In this document: in pieces, positions 7,784 to 15,418 of the stretch
Numbering within the stretch: position 1 is the stretch's first letter
Layout: each line of letters opens with the position of its first letter
Assembly: GCA_035532735.1 (NCBI GenBank)
Contig: DATKQM010000034.1
Span: forward strand, 1 to 55,216
Length of the DNA: 55,216 nt
Direction of reading: 5' to 3'
DNA from: Chersky-840 sp035532735
GTDB lineage: Bacteria > Actinomycetota > Acidimicrobiia > Acidimicrobiales > UBA8190
Notes under the pieces: model-generated
What the model was told of the DNA's origin: nothing
What the model saw: the letters and a program-made list of their open reading frames with translations, nothing else
Database searches by the model: none
Made by a program: the position numbers and the translations under genes

Positions 7784-8311
7784 GTGGCCCCAACTCTGTA
7801 CCTGATTGGACCCTCCCAGGTGGGCAAGTCAACCGCCGCCGGGGCGCTGGAATCGGGAGGGACCATTAGACACGTCGATCTGGATGCTGTGTTGAGAAGT
7901 CGACGGGAAGACCGAGCCCTGATTCTTGTCACGCAGGACTGGGCTGTCGTCGAGCCAGTGCTGGCCGAATACGATGCGCTCACGACGGATCCTCCGACTC
8001 TCATAACGATCGGGGCAGGAACACTCGACAGAGATCGGGAGCATCGAGACCACAAGCTCGAGCATTGGCTGATCGAGCGCCGCCATCGTGTGATCCTGAT
8101 CGAAGGTGATCGCGCCGTTCTGTTCTCCCGAACTGTGGTCCACCAGGACGCGCCTGAACGCTTTGCGGCCCTGGAATTCGGTCCGGCTCGCATGCGGATC
8201 TACGAGACAGCAGGGCACGTGGTCTCTTTCATCGGCGTCGGCCCGGCGGAAGCGGCGAATCGGCTGGCAATGACGGTTCGCCTAGCATCGGGCATCGAAC
8301 TAGGGCACTGA
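7784..8311 (+). CDS. Shikimate-kinase-like P-loop protein
   Basis: 175 residues from GTG 7784; no clear ribosome-binding site. It begins TLYLIGPSQVGKSTAAGAL, a Walker A P-loop in the position typical of shikimate kinases and related small-molecule kinases. VDLDAVL follows, as in the DxD region, and ITIGAGT stands where shikimate kinase has its Gly-rich motif. The C-terminal half shows RMRIYETAG, like the LYxExA end of the family. It is not beside aro genes, so a biosynthetic role is unlikely; as the last gene of the element it may be cargo. The 157 bases before it contain no gene. Confidence 0.6.
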   Translation: MAPTLYLIGPSQVGKSTAAGALESGGTIRHVDLDAVLRSRREDRALILVTQDWAVVEPVLAEYDALTTDPPTLITIGAGTLDRDREHRDHKLEHWLIERRHRVILIEGDRAVLFSRTVVHQDAPERFAALEFGPARMRIYETAGHVVSFIGVGPAEAANRLAMTVRLASGIELGH

Positions 8312-8355
8312 GGCCGATGCACTCAACCGATAATTCTGCCTCTGTAGCACGGCTG

Positions 8356-8377
8356 TCACCTGGAAAACCCCAGGTGA
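8356..8377. repeat. Perfect hairpin between element and recG
   Basis: TCACCTGG (8356-8363), loop AAAACC, CCAGGTGA (8370-8377): perfect 8-base arms, 20 bases before the recG ATG. It lies in the only non-coding gap (8312-8396) between the last element gene and host DNA. It has no T-run, so it is not a standard terminator. It may be an operator for recG or part of the attachment region. Confidence 0.5.
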
Positions 8378-8396
8378 GCACGTCGTCTGCGGGGCC

Positions 8397-10604
8397 ATGG
8401 CTCATCAGCATCGAGTGAGCCCTCCGCAGGACGCGTCCCACCAGGATCAGCCCGACGGGCGGATGCTCACCGCCCTGGCCGAGATCCCGGTGGAAAGGGT
8501 CAAGAAGATCGGGGAGAAGCGCGCCGAAGCGCTGGCGGCTGTCGACATCACCAACGTCCTCGATCTCATCACCCACTACCCCCGGCGCTACATCGACCGG
8601 ACCCGACAGGCTGATGTGGCCGGCATGCGGATGGGCGAGGAGTCCCTGGTGCTGGCGCGAGTCGACGCCGTGCGGACCCGTCGAACCCGCCAGGGTCGGG
8701 CCCTCGTCGAACTCGACGTCGACGACGGCACCGGAGCGTTGCGGGTGACGTTCTTCAACCAGGCATGGCGGGCCCGCCAGTTGCCTGCCGGCACCGAGGC
8801 GCTCTTCTTCGGCAAGCTCGACTCGTACCGGGGCAAACGCCAATTCACCAACCCCGTGGTCGACTTGGTCGGGAACCGCACGGGCCGGATCGTGCCCATC
8901 TACCCGACGTCGGAGAAGTCGGGGATCGCCGGTTGGGAGTTCGGTGAGTGGGTGGAGGAGGCGTTGCGGCGCGCCGGGCCGCTCTTCGATCCATTGTCCG
9001 CCTCGTGGCGCGCCGAGCTCGAGCTCATGGGACGGACTGAGGCCTTCGGCGCCATCCACGCGCCGCAGTCCTTTCCCGAACAGGAGCGGGCCCGGCGTCG
9101 CCTCGCCTTCGACGAGCTGCTCCGGTTGCAACTCGAGGTGGTCATGCGCCGGCACGTCCTCGAACGTGACTCCCGTGGCATCCGGCACGTGGTGGTGCCC
9201 CCGGCCGGGACCCCGGCCCTCGTCGACGCCTTCGTGGATCAACTCCCCTTCCCGCTCACCGACGCGCAGCGGCGGGCCGTGGACGAGATCAGCGTGGACC
9301 TGGCCAAGGCCCTGCCCATGCACCGCCTTTTGCAAGGTGACGTGGGCTCGGGCAAGACCGTCGTGGCGCTCAGTGCGTTGCTGGTCGCCGTCCAAGGTGG
9401 TCATCAGGGGGCGCTCATGGCGCCCACCGAGGTTTTGGCGGAGCAGCACTATCTCGGAGTGCGCGCCCTGCTTGCGCACCTTGTCGTGCCGGACCCCGAA
9501 CGGCTCGGCGGATCGCGTCCACTGGCGGTGACGCTGCTCACGAACCGGACGCCGGCGGGGGAGCGGGCCAAGTTGCACCAAGGTCTGCGTTCGGGTTCGA
9601 TCGATCTCGTGGTGGGCACCCATGCGTTGCTCACCGACGAGGTGCGGTTCTCGAGCCTCGGTGTAGTGGTGATCGATGAGCAGCACCGTTTCGGGGTCGA
9701 GCAACGAAACACCCTGAGGGCCAAGGGAAGAGATGCACAGGCGGGCGAGGGGGCTGATCCCGACCTGCTCGTGATGACGGCCACCCCCATCCCCCGCACC
9801 GCGGCGATGGTGTTCTTCGGGGACCTCGATGTCACCGAGCTCGACGAACTTCCCGCCGGACGCTCGCCGGTACAGACGCAGTGGGCGCGCACCGATGACG
9901 ACGAGGCCGAAGCCTGGTCGCGCGTACGCGCCGAGGTGGCGGCGGGCCATCGGGTCTACGTCGTGTGTCCCCTCGTCGAGGGCTCCGAGCGCATCCAGGC
10001 CAAGTCCGCCACCGAGGAGCGCACGCGCCTCGCGGACAGTGTCTTGTCCGGACTGCGCATCGGGCTCCTCCACGGCCAGCTCAAGGCGGCCGACAAAGAA
10101 GGCGTTATGGAGGGCTTCCGGCGAGGCGACCTCCAGGTCCTGGTGGCCACCACGGTGATCGAGGTCGGGTTGGACGTGCCCGAGGCCACGGTCATGGTGG
10201 TCGAGGATGCGGATCGATTCGGTATCGCCCAGCTGCACCAGCTGCGGGGCCGGGTGGGGCGCTCGGACCGACCGTCGTGGTGCTACTTGTTCTCCGGCGC
10301 CTCGACCCCCGACGCGCAGATGCGGCTCGAGGCCCTCGAGCGGTCCAACGACGGGTTCGAGCTCGCCGAGGTCGACCTCGAGGTGCGGGGCGAGGGGGCG
10401 ATCCTGGGGACGCGCCAGAAGGGTCGGAGCGACTTGAAGCTGGCGTCGTTGCGACGCGGCGACCGGCCCCTCGTCGAGGCGGCCCGACGGGTGGCGGAGT
10501 CGGTCCTCGCCGAGGACCCGTCCCTCGAAGATGCCCCCCATCTCGCCGACGAGGTGCGGCTCTTCGTCGGCGAGGCCGAGGCGGCGTTCCTGCTCAAGAG
10601 CTGA
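8397..10604 (+). CDS. recG: ATP-dependent DNA helicase RecG
   Basis: 735 residues from ATG 8397; ATG 8463 (MLTALAEIPVERV) is a plausible alternative because family members usually begin near there. The N-terminal wedge/OB domain contains KKIGEKRAEAL and an OB-fold region (about 80-160). Helicase motifs: Walker A GDVGSGKT at 314-321, DEQH at 427-430, MTATPIPR, then motif VI in LRGRVGRSD. RecG remodels stalled replication forks and branched DNA. All expected motifs and length are present. It opens the housekeeping block and directly abuts the mobile element. A minus-strand open frame covering it is only a G+C artefact. Confidence 0.96.
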   Translation: MAHQHRVSPPQDASHQDQPDGRMLTALAEIPVERVKKIGEKRAEALAAVDITNVLDLITHYPRRYIDRTRQADVAGMRMGEESLVLARVDAVRTRRTRQGRALVELDVDDGTGALRVTFFNQAWRARQLPAGTEALFFGKLDSYRGKRQFTNPVVDLVGNRTGRIVPIYPTSEKSGIAGWEFGEWVEEALRRAGPLFDPLSASWRAELELMGRTEAFGAIHAPQSFPEQERARRRLAFDELLRLQLEVVMRRHVLERDSRGIRHVVVPPAGTPALVDAFVDQLPFPLTDAQRRAVDEISVDLAKALPMHRLLQGDVGSGKTVVALSALLVAVQGGHQGALMAPTEVLAEQHYLGVRALLAHLVVPDPERLGGSRPLAVTLLTNRTPAGERAKLHQGLRSGSIDLVVGTHALLTDEVRFSSLGVVVIDEQHRFGVEQRNTLRAKGRDAQAGEGADPDLLVMTATPIPRTAAMVFFGDLDVTELDELPAGRSPVQTQWARTDDDEAEAWSRVRAEVAAGHRVYVVCPLVEGSERIQAKSATEERTRLADSVLSGLRIGLLHGQLKAADKEGVMEGFRRGDLQVLVATTVIEVGLDVPEATVMVVEDADRFGIAQLHQLRGRVGRSDRPSWCYLFSGASTPDAQMRLEALERSNDGFELAEVDLEVRGEGAILGTRQKGRSDLKLASLRRGDRPLVEAARRVAESVLAEDPSLEDAPHLADEVRLFVGEAEAAFLLKS

Positions 10605-10630
10605 CCTCGGGGCCGATCCAGGCGCGCCGC

Positions 10631-10636
10631 TAATCT
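10631..10636 (+). promoter_or_regulatory. -10 element for leaderless rsmD
   Basis: TAATCT ends 6 bases before the GTG start at 10643, the spacing expected when transcription begins at the start codon. No ribosome-binding site or clear -35 is visible. Confidence 0.4.
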
Positions 10637-10642
10637 GCGGCC

Positions 10643-11182
10643 GTGCGTGTGATCGCCGGGGACTGCCGGGGCCGGCTCCTGCAGGCTCCCCCCGGCACCG
10701 CCACCCGTCCCACGTCGGACCGGGTGCGGGAGTCGATCTTCAACGTTCTCGGGAGCCTCGTCGACCTGGAGGAGATGTCGGTCGGGGATCTGTTCGCGGG
10801 CAGCGGGGCCATGGGCATCGAGGCGATCTCGAGGGGGGCGGGGCCGGTGGTGTTCGTCGAGGAGGCCCCAGCGGCGGTCGCTGCCATCCGACGCAACCTC
10901 GCCACCTTGGGGATCGAGGACCGGGGGAAGGTGATCCGGGAGGATGTGCTGCGGTTCCTCGACCGCCCCCATGACTTCGACCTCGCATTGTGTGACCCTC
11001 CGTACGAGTTCGACGCCTGGGAGGACCTGCTGTCACGACTGCGGGCCACCCTGGCGGTCCTCGAGTCCCGGCGCCCCGTCGAGGTCTCCGGCGATTGGGA
11101 GGTCATCAGGAACAAGCGGTACGGCGGTACGCTCGTGACCGTGGTCCGATCCCTCGGAGCCCATCAGAAAGGCACCCGGTGA
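10643..11182 (+). CDS. rsmD: 16S rRNA (guanine-966-N2)-methyltransferase RsmD
   Basis: 179 residues from GTG 10643. Begins RVIAGDCRGRLL, the family N-terminus, followed by TRPTSDRVRESIFNVL. The SAM-binding motif DLFAGSGAMGIE is at 49-60 and the catalytic DPPY at 118-121 (the family has [ND]PPY). It methylates G966 in the P-site region of 16S rRNA during 30S assembly. Its stop overlaps coaD by GTGA, a pairing conserved across many bacteria. Confidence 0.95.
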   Translation: MRVIAGDCRGRLLQAPPGTATRPTSDRVRESIFNVLGSLVDLEEMSVGDLFAGSGAMGIEAISRGAGPVVFVEEAPAAVAAIRRNLATLGIEDRGKVIREDVLRFLDRPHDFDLALCDPPYEFDAWEDLLSRLRATLAVLESRRPVEVSGDWEVIRNKRYGGTLVTVVRSLGAHQKGTR

Positions 11183-11658
11183 CCGTCGCCCTCTTCCCCG
11201 GCTCGTTCGACCCGTTCCACAACGGCCACCTCGAGGTGGTGGAACGGGCCGGGCATCTCTTCGACGAGGTGGTCGTGGCCACCCTGCGCAATCCCCAGAA
11301 GGCCGAGCCCCTCTTCAGCCTGGAGGAGCGCGAGGACATGCTGCGCGACGCCCTCGAGCATCTCGACAACGTCCGGATGGTGTCGGTGGCCACCTTGGTG
11401 GTGAACGTGGCCCGTGACATCGGGGCCACGGCGATCATTCGTGGTCTGCGGGCGGTGTCGGACTTCGAGAACGAGCTGCAGATGGCGCAGATGAACCGTC
11501 AGCTGTCGGGTATCGACACCCTGTTCATCCCGACGAGCTCGACCACGTCCTTCGTCGCCTCACGCCTGCTGCGCGAGGTCGCCCGCTATGGAGGCGACGT
11601 CTCTGCCTTCGTCCCCAAGGCGGTGGCGGTCCGGCTCGAGAAGAAGTTCGACACGTGA
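11179..11658 (+). CDS. coaD: Phosphopantetheine adenylyltransferase
   Basis: 159 residues from GTG 11179, overlapping the rsmD stop. The nucleotidyltransferase start ALFPGSFDPFHNGHLEVVER carries the HxGH motif (HNGH, 14-17). RGLRAVSDFENELQMAQMNR and the IPTSSTTSFVASRLLREVA end correspond to the ATP/phosphopantetheine binding segments. It makes dephospho-CoA in the fourth step of CoA synthesis. Length is the family norm (about 160). Confidence 0.96.
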   Translation: MTVALFPGSFDPFHNGHLEVVERAGHLFDEVVVATLRNPQKAEPLFSLEEREDMLRDALEHLDNVRMVSVATLVVNVARDIGATAIIRGLRAVSDFENELQMAQMNRQLSGIDTLFIPTSSTTSFVASRLLREVARYGGDVSAFVPKAVAVRLEKKFDT

Positions 11659-12248
11659 ACGACGAGGCCTTCGGCGACGAGCTGCTCGAGGAGGAGACCC
11701 CGGCACCTGGTGACGATGCCGAGGGCTTCTTGCAGCGTGCCATCGACACCGTGTCCACGGCGCGGACCATGCCGCTCTCGGCGTCGGTGCTGGTCGATCG
11801 CCAGGACGTGCTGGATCTCCTGCAGGGCGCGCTCGACCGGCTCCCCGACGAGTTGCGCCGAGCCCGGTGGCTGCTGCGCGAACGCGACGAGTTCCTGGCA
11901 ACGCGCCAACGTGAGGCGGACATGCTGCTCGACGACGTGCGGGCCCAGGCCGAGCGGATGGTGCAGCGAACCGAGATCGTCCGTCAGGCCAACCAGGTCG
12001 CGCAGCGGATCCTCGATGACGCGCGCGAGGAAGCGCGTCGACTCCGTCACGAGTCCGAGGACTACTGCGACCAGCGCCTGGCGTCGTTCGAGATCGTGCT
12101 CGAGCGGACCTTGAAAACGGTCCAAGCCGGGCGCGAGAAGCTCCAGGCCGTTCCGCCCCCGGTCCATGACGGCGAATCGCTCCGGGTCGGGGCCGACGGC
12201 GTGTCCGACATCGCCCAGGCGGGGTTCTTCGACCAGGACCACGGCTGA
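11655..12248 (+). CDS. DivIVA/ATP-synthase-b-like coiled-coil protein
   Basis: 197 residues from GTG 11655 overlapping the coaD stop. Acidic N-terminus, then a long coiled coil from about 55 to 160 (QREADMLLDDVRAQAERMVQ; ARRLRHESEDYCDQRL), then a Pro-containing acidic tail. A coiled-coil gene between coaD and DUF177 is a conserved actinobacterial arrangement, often annotated as a DivIVA-like or cell-division initiation protein. No transmembrane segment is seen. Involvement in cell-pole or division organisation is inferred from that annotation, not from a diagnostic motif. Confidence 0.7.
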   Translation: MNDEAFGDELLEEETPAPGDDAEGFLQRAIDTVSTARTMPLSASVLVDRQDVLDLLQGALDRLPDELRRARWLLRERDEFLATRQREADMLLDDVRAQAERMVQRTEIVRQANQVAQRILDDAREEARRLRHESEDYCDQRLASFEIVLERTLKTVQAGREKLQAVPPPVHDGESLRVGADGVSDIAQAGFFDQDHG

Positions 12249-12251
12249 GCT

Positions 12252-12803
12252 ATGAGCCGGGGTAGTCCCTTCGTCGTGCACGTGGCCCAGCTCCGGCGGG
12301 CGACGGGGACTCGACAGCACGAGCGTCGCCAGGGCGTGATCGAGGGGCTCGACTGCTCGGGGAGCTCCGTGCCCGAGGGGGCCACCCCGTTGGCCGACGT
12401 GGTCCTCGAGGCGGTCCTCGGCGGGGTGTCGGTGACCGGGACCGTCATCGCACCGTGGGCCGGGGCGTGCCGACGGTGTCTGGCGCCGGCGTCGGGAGTC
12501 CTCACCCTGGCCGTGCGCGAGCTCTACACCGACGAGGGCGATGGCGAGGAGACGTATCCGCTGGTCGACCACGAGGTGGACCTCGAGCCACTGGTGCGTG
12601 ACGCCGTGCTCTTGGAATTGCCCCAGGCGCCACTGTGCCGTGCTGACTGTCAGGGCCTGTGCCCGTTCTGTGGTGTCAACCGCAACGACGAGGCCTGCGG
12701 GTGCGAGGCGCCGGCCGACCCCCGTTGGAGCGCGCTCGATGTCCTGCGGGTGCCCGAGGGAAGGGTCGAGAGCGAGTCGTCGAGCTCGCCCGGGTCGAGC
12801 TAG
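12252..12803 (+). CDS. DUF177/YceD-family protein
   Basis: 183 residues from ATG 12252, three bases after the previous stop. It has the family core with a CRRC pair and a C-terminal LCRADCQGLCPFCGVNRND cluster typical of DUF177 (YceD). Members are almost always encoded directly before rpmF, as here, and have been linked to 23S rRNA or ribosome metabolism. The C-terminus ends in a Ser run. The rRNA-related role is known only in outline. Confidence 0.88.
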   Translation: MSRGSPFVVHVAQLRRATGTRQHERRQGVIEGLDCSGSSVPEGATPLADVVLEAVLGGVSVTGTVIAPWAGACRRCLAPASGVLTLAVRELYTDEGDGEETYPLVDHEVDLEPLVRDAVLLELPQAPLCRADCQGLCPFCGVNRNDEACGCEAPADPRWSALDVLRVPEGRVESESSSSPGSS

Positions 12804-12844
12804 GTCTTGCACCGGGTGGGATGAGCACCTACCCCCGGAGCAGG

Positions 12845-12850
12845 TAACCT
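12845..12850 (+). promoter_or_regulatory. -10 element for rpmF
   Basis: TAACCT, placing a start of transcription near 12857. That gives a leader of about 23 bases with a GAGGTGAG ribosome-binding site before ATG 12880. The -35 is not recognisable. Confidence 0.35.
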
Positions 12851-12879
12851 GAACCGTTCCTGACCCGAGGTGAGCATCG

Positions 12880-13059
12880 ATGGCCGTCCCCAAGAAGAAG
12901 ACCTCCAAGGCGAAGAGCCGCAGTCGGCGGGCCTCGAACTGGGTGCTCGGGCTCCCGGCGCGCAGTGAGTGCCCCCAGTGCCGCCACGCCAAGGTGCCTC
13001 ACCGGGTGTGCCCGACGTGTGGGTGGTACAAGGGCCGTCAGGCCATCGAGATCGACTAG
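12880..13059 (+). CDS. rpmF: 50S ribosomal protein L32
   Basis: 59 residues, ATG 12880 to TAG 13057-13059; it is just short enough to be missed by a 60-residue cut-off. MAVPKKKTSKAKSRSRR is the L32 N-terminus, and two CxxC pairs (CPQC, CPTC) form its zinc ribbon, so this is the zinc-containing C+ form. It lies between DUF177 and plsX, the standard bacterial order that couples ribosome and lipid genes. GAGGTGAG ribosome-binding site. Confidence 0.96.
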   Translation: MAVPKKKTSKAKSRSRRASNWVLGLPARSECPQCRHAKVPHRVCPTCGWYKGRQAIEID

Positions 13060-14075
13060 TGACCCCGCCTCGGCCCCGGCCCGAGGCGTCGTCCACCGGC
13101 GGGCTCCCGGTTGCCGTGGATGCCATGGGCGGCGACAACGCGCCGGGTGAGATCGTCGCCGGCGCCCGTCGTGCTGCTGAGGAGCTCGGCATCCCGGTGG
13201 TGCTCGTGGGCCCCCCCGACCAGATCGGGGACACGGGCGGCCTCGACGTCATCCCCGCCTCGGAGATCATCGCCATGGACGACGATCCCGGCTCGTCGGT
13301 GCGTCGGAAGAAGGACTCCTCCTTGGTGCGCGCCGCAGAGGCTGTGCGCGATGGCAAAGCCCTGGCCATGGTGAGCGCGGGCAACACCGGCGCGGCCATG
13401 GCCAGCGCGTTGCTCCGCATGGGCCGGCTCAAAGGGGTGGTGCGGCCCGCCATCGTCACGCCCATTCCCCAACTGGGCTCGCATCCGGCGGTGTTGCTCG
13501 ACGCCGGTGCGAACGCCGAGTGCACACCGGCCATGCTGGTGCAGTTCGCCCAGATGGGCGCGACGTACGCGTCGGCGCGCTACGGGGTGGAACGACCGAC
13601 CGTGGCGCTGTTGTCGATCGGGGAGGAGAAGTCCAAGGGCACGCCGCTCGTGAAGGAGACCCACGAGTTGCTCCAGGAGGCGTCCGACATTCGCTTCGTG
13701 GGCAACGCCGAGGGCCGCGACCTCCTGCACGCCCCGGCTGACGTGTTGGTGACCGACGGGTTCACCGGCAACGTCGCGCTCAAGACCCTCGAGGGGGCGC
13801 TGCGGTTCTTCATGGACACCCTGCTCGAAGTGTTCGGCGCCGACGACGAGGCCAAGGCGGCCGCCGAGGTGATGCTGCCGCGCCTGGCGCCATTAGCGGC
13901 GGAATTCGACCCTGACGGCATCGGAGGGGCGATGTTGCTCGGGGTGGACGGCGTCTGTGTCATCAGCCACGGCTCGTCCAACGCCACCGCGATCGTCTCG
14001 GCGGTGGGCGTGGCCCACGAGGTGGCGGTCGCCGGGCTCGTCGACCGCCTGGCGCGGGCCGTCGCCCCGGTCTGA
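13059..14075 (+). CDS. plsX: Phosphate acyltransferase PlsX
   Basis: 338 residues from GTG 13059, whose G is the last base of the rpmF stop. After a Pro-rich leader of about 17 residues comes VAVDAMGGDNAPGEIVAGA, the PlsX signature, then SAGNTGAAMASALLRMGRL and DGFTGNVALKTLEG. It converts acyl-ACP to acyl-phosphate for phosphatidic acid synthesis. Length and motifs are complete. acpP follows after about 60 bases that contain a -10-like element. Confidence 0.95.
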   Translation: MTPPRPRPEASSTGGLPVAVDAMGGDNAPGEIVAGARRAAEELGIPVVLVGPPDQIGDTGGLDVIPASEIIAMDDDPGSSVRRKKDSSLVRAAEAVRDGKALAMVSAGNTGAAMASALLRMGRLKGVVRPAIVTPIPQLGSHPAVLLDAGANAECTPAMLVQFAQMGATYASARYGVERPTVALLSIGEEKSKGTPLVKETHELLQEASDIRFVGNAEGRDLLHAPADVLVTDGFTGNVALKTLEGALRFFMDTLLEVFGADDEAKAAAEVMLPRLAPLAAEFDPDGIGGAMLLGVDGVCVISHGSSNATAIVSAVGVAHEVAVAGLVDRLARAVAPV

Positions 14076-14132
14076 ACAAGGGAAATACTGGCTCTGACCT
14101 GGAACTTTATCGTTCCTGTGGGCTCGACCAGG

Positions 14133-14138
14133 TAAGAT
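14133..14138 (+). promoter_or_regulatory. -10 element for acpP
   Basis: TAAGAT overlaps the ATG at 14137, so that ATG is unlikely to be the start of acpP. A transcript starting near 14145 would use GTG 14170 with the GGGGAGAG site just upstream. Confidence 0.4.
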
Positions 14139-14169
14139 GTCGTCCACATTCCGACCCCGGGGAGAGGCC

Positions 14170-14466
14170 GTGCCCGCAGAAACCCACGTGGAGAAGGGTC
14201 CACTCGGACGCCACGAGGTGTTCGAGCTGGTCCGGGACCAACTCGCTGACATCTTGGAGATCGAGCCCGGCTCCATCAGTGAGTCCTCGTCGTTCGCCGA
14301 AGACCTCGATGCCGACTCTCTCGCCCTGATCGAGCTCGTCGAGGGCCTCGAGGAAGAGCTCAGCGAGCGCACCGTCGGCTTTCGGATCGAGGACGAGGAT
14401 CTCGAAGACCTCCGCACCGTCCGCGACGCCGTCGACTACGTGGTCGCCAAATTGGGAACGGCCTGA
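14170..14466 (+). CDS. acpP: Acyl carrier protein
   Basis: 98 residues from GTG 14170, chosen because GGGGAGAG precedes it and a -10-like TAAGAT overlaps the other candidate ATG (14137). The helix-2 motif EDLDADSLALIELVEGLEEE carries the phosphopantetheine-accepting Ser (about residue 50). It has a longer N-terminus than E. coli ACP (78 residues). It carries fatty-acyl intermediates, between plsX and rnc as in many actinobacteria. Confidence 0.93.
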   Translation: MPAETHVEKGPLGRHEVFELVRDQLADILEIEPGSISESSSFAEDLDADSLALIELVEGLEEELSERTVGFRIEDEDLEDLRTVRDAVDYVVAKLGTA

Positions 14467-14617
14467 GACGGGCGAAGAACCCGCCGGTCTGGGCGGCGCC
14501 GAGGATGGCGCGACGGGCGCCAGCGGCGCCCCCCACGGTCCTGAGCCTTCGGGCACGGCACCGGGTGGGGCCGACGTCGGTGATCGCCGCACGGCGTCAT
14601 CGGGAGCCGCCGCGTTG

Positions 14618-15418
14618 ATGGCATTGGCCCAGCGCCTCGATTTCGAATTCGAGAACCCCGGACTGCTCGTCCAAGCGCTGTCGCACCGCTCCTGGTGCGC
14701 GGAGGCGGGCGGCATCCCGTCGAACGAACGTCTCGAGTTCCTCGGTGATGCTGTGCTCGGGCTGGTGGTGGCCGAGCATTGTTACCGGGTCTATCCCGAC
14801 ATGCCCGAGGGTGCCCTGGCCAAGGTGCGAGCCGCCGTCGTGAACACCGGTGTGCTCGCCGAGGTGGCCACGACGCTCGATCTGGGCGCCGCATTGCTGC
14901 TCGGGCGGGGCGAGGACGTGTCGGGTGGGCGCAGCAAGGCGTCGATCCTCGCCAATGCCGTGGAGGCGGTCATCGGTGCGGTGTATCTCGACGGCGGGTT
15001 CGAGGTGGCCTCGCGGGTCGTCCTCGTTATCCTCGACGACCGGATCGAGCTCGCCGCGGCGGGTCCCGGTGCCGAGGACTTCAAGACCCGGTTGCAAGAG
15101 GTGGTGCTGCATCGCATCGGCGAGCTGCCCCGGTACGAGGTCGAGGGCACGGGGCCCGACCACGCCCGTCGGTACCGGGCGCGCGTGTTGGTGGCCGATG
15201 CCGAGCGGGGTGCCGGCGAGGGGCGGTCGAAGAAAGACGCCGAGCAGGCCGCGGCGCGCGTGGCCTGGGCGGAGTTGGTCGACAACGCCGCTCCAGAGCG
15301 CCCCGAGAGCGGCGATGAGCAAGGCGATGTCGAGCAAGGCGATGTCGAGCAAGGCGATGTCGAGCAAGGCGATGTCGAGCAAGGCGATGTCGAGCAAAGG
15401 GTGCGGGGCAGTGCCTGA
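14618..15418 (+). CDS. rnc: Ribonuclease III
   Basis: 266 residues from ATG 14618 (a TTG directly precedes; the frame is open back into acpP without a good start). The nuclease signature NERLEFLGDAVLGLVV is at 37-51 with E40/D44, and the second acidic site is in ANAVEAVIGAVYLDGG (E116). A dsRNA-binding domain follows at about 155-225. The last 25 residues are five copies of EQGDV encoded by a 15-bp tandem repeat, a non-conserved acidic tail. It processes rRNA precursors and double-stranded RNA. Overlaps mutM by 8 bases. The 150 bases after acpP contain no gene. Confidence 0.94.
   Translation: MALAQRLDFEFENPGLLVQALSHRSWCAEAGGIPSNERLEFLGDAVLGLVVAEHCYRVYPDMPEGALAKVRAAVVNTGVLAEVATTLDLGAALLLGRGEDVSGGRSKASILANAVEAVIGAVYLDGGFEVASRVVLVILDDRIELAAAGPGAEDFKTRLQEVVLHRIGELPRYEVEGTGPDHARRYRARVLVADAERGAGEGRSKKDAEQAAARVAWAELVDNAAPERPESGDEQGDVEQGDVEQGDVEQGDVEQGDVEQRVRGSA
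15317..15400 (+). repeat. 15-bp tandem repeat at the 3' end of rnc
   Basis: Five identical copies of GAGCAAGGCGATGTC (15317-15391) plus a partial sixth, encoding EQGDV repeats in the RNase III tail and ending 10 bases before the mutM start codon. The identical third-codon positions show recent expansion. Confidence 0.95.

Noticed and set aside
8229..10541. A very long minus-strand open frame opposite recG
   Set aside because: It mirrors recG codon structure, has no recognisable domain and is His/Gly/Arg/Pro-rich; antisense open frames are expected in G+C-rich coding DNA.
15317..15400. CRISPR array
   Set aside because: The 15-bp units are head-to-tail with no spacers, and there are no cas genes.
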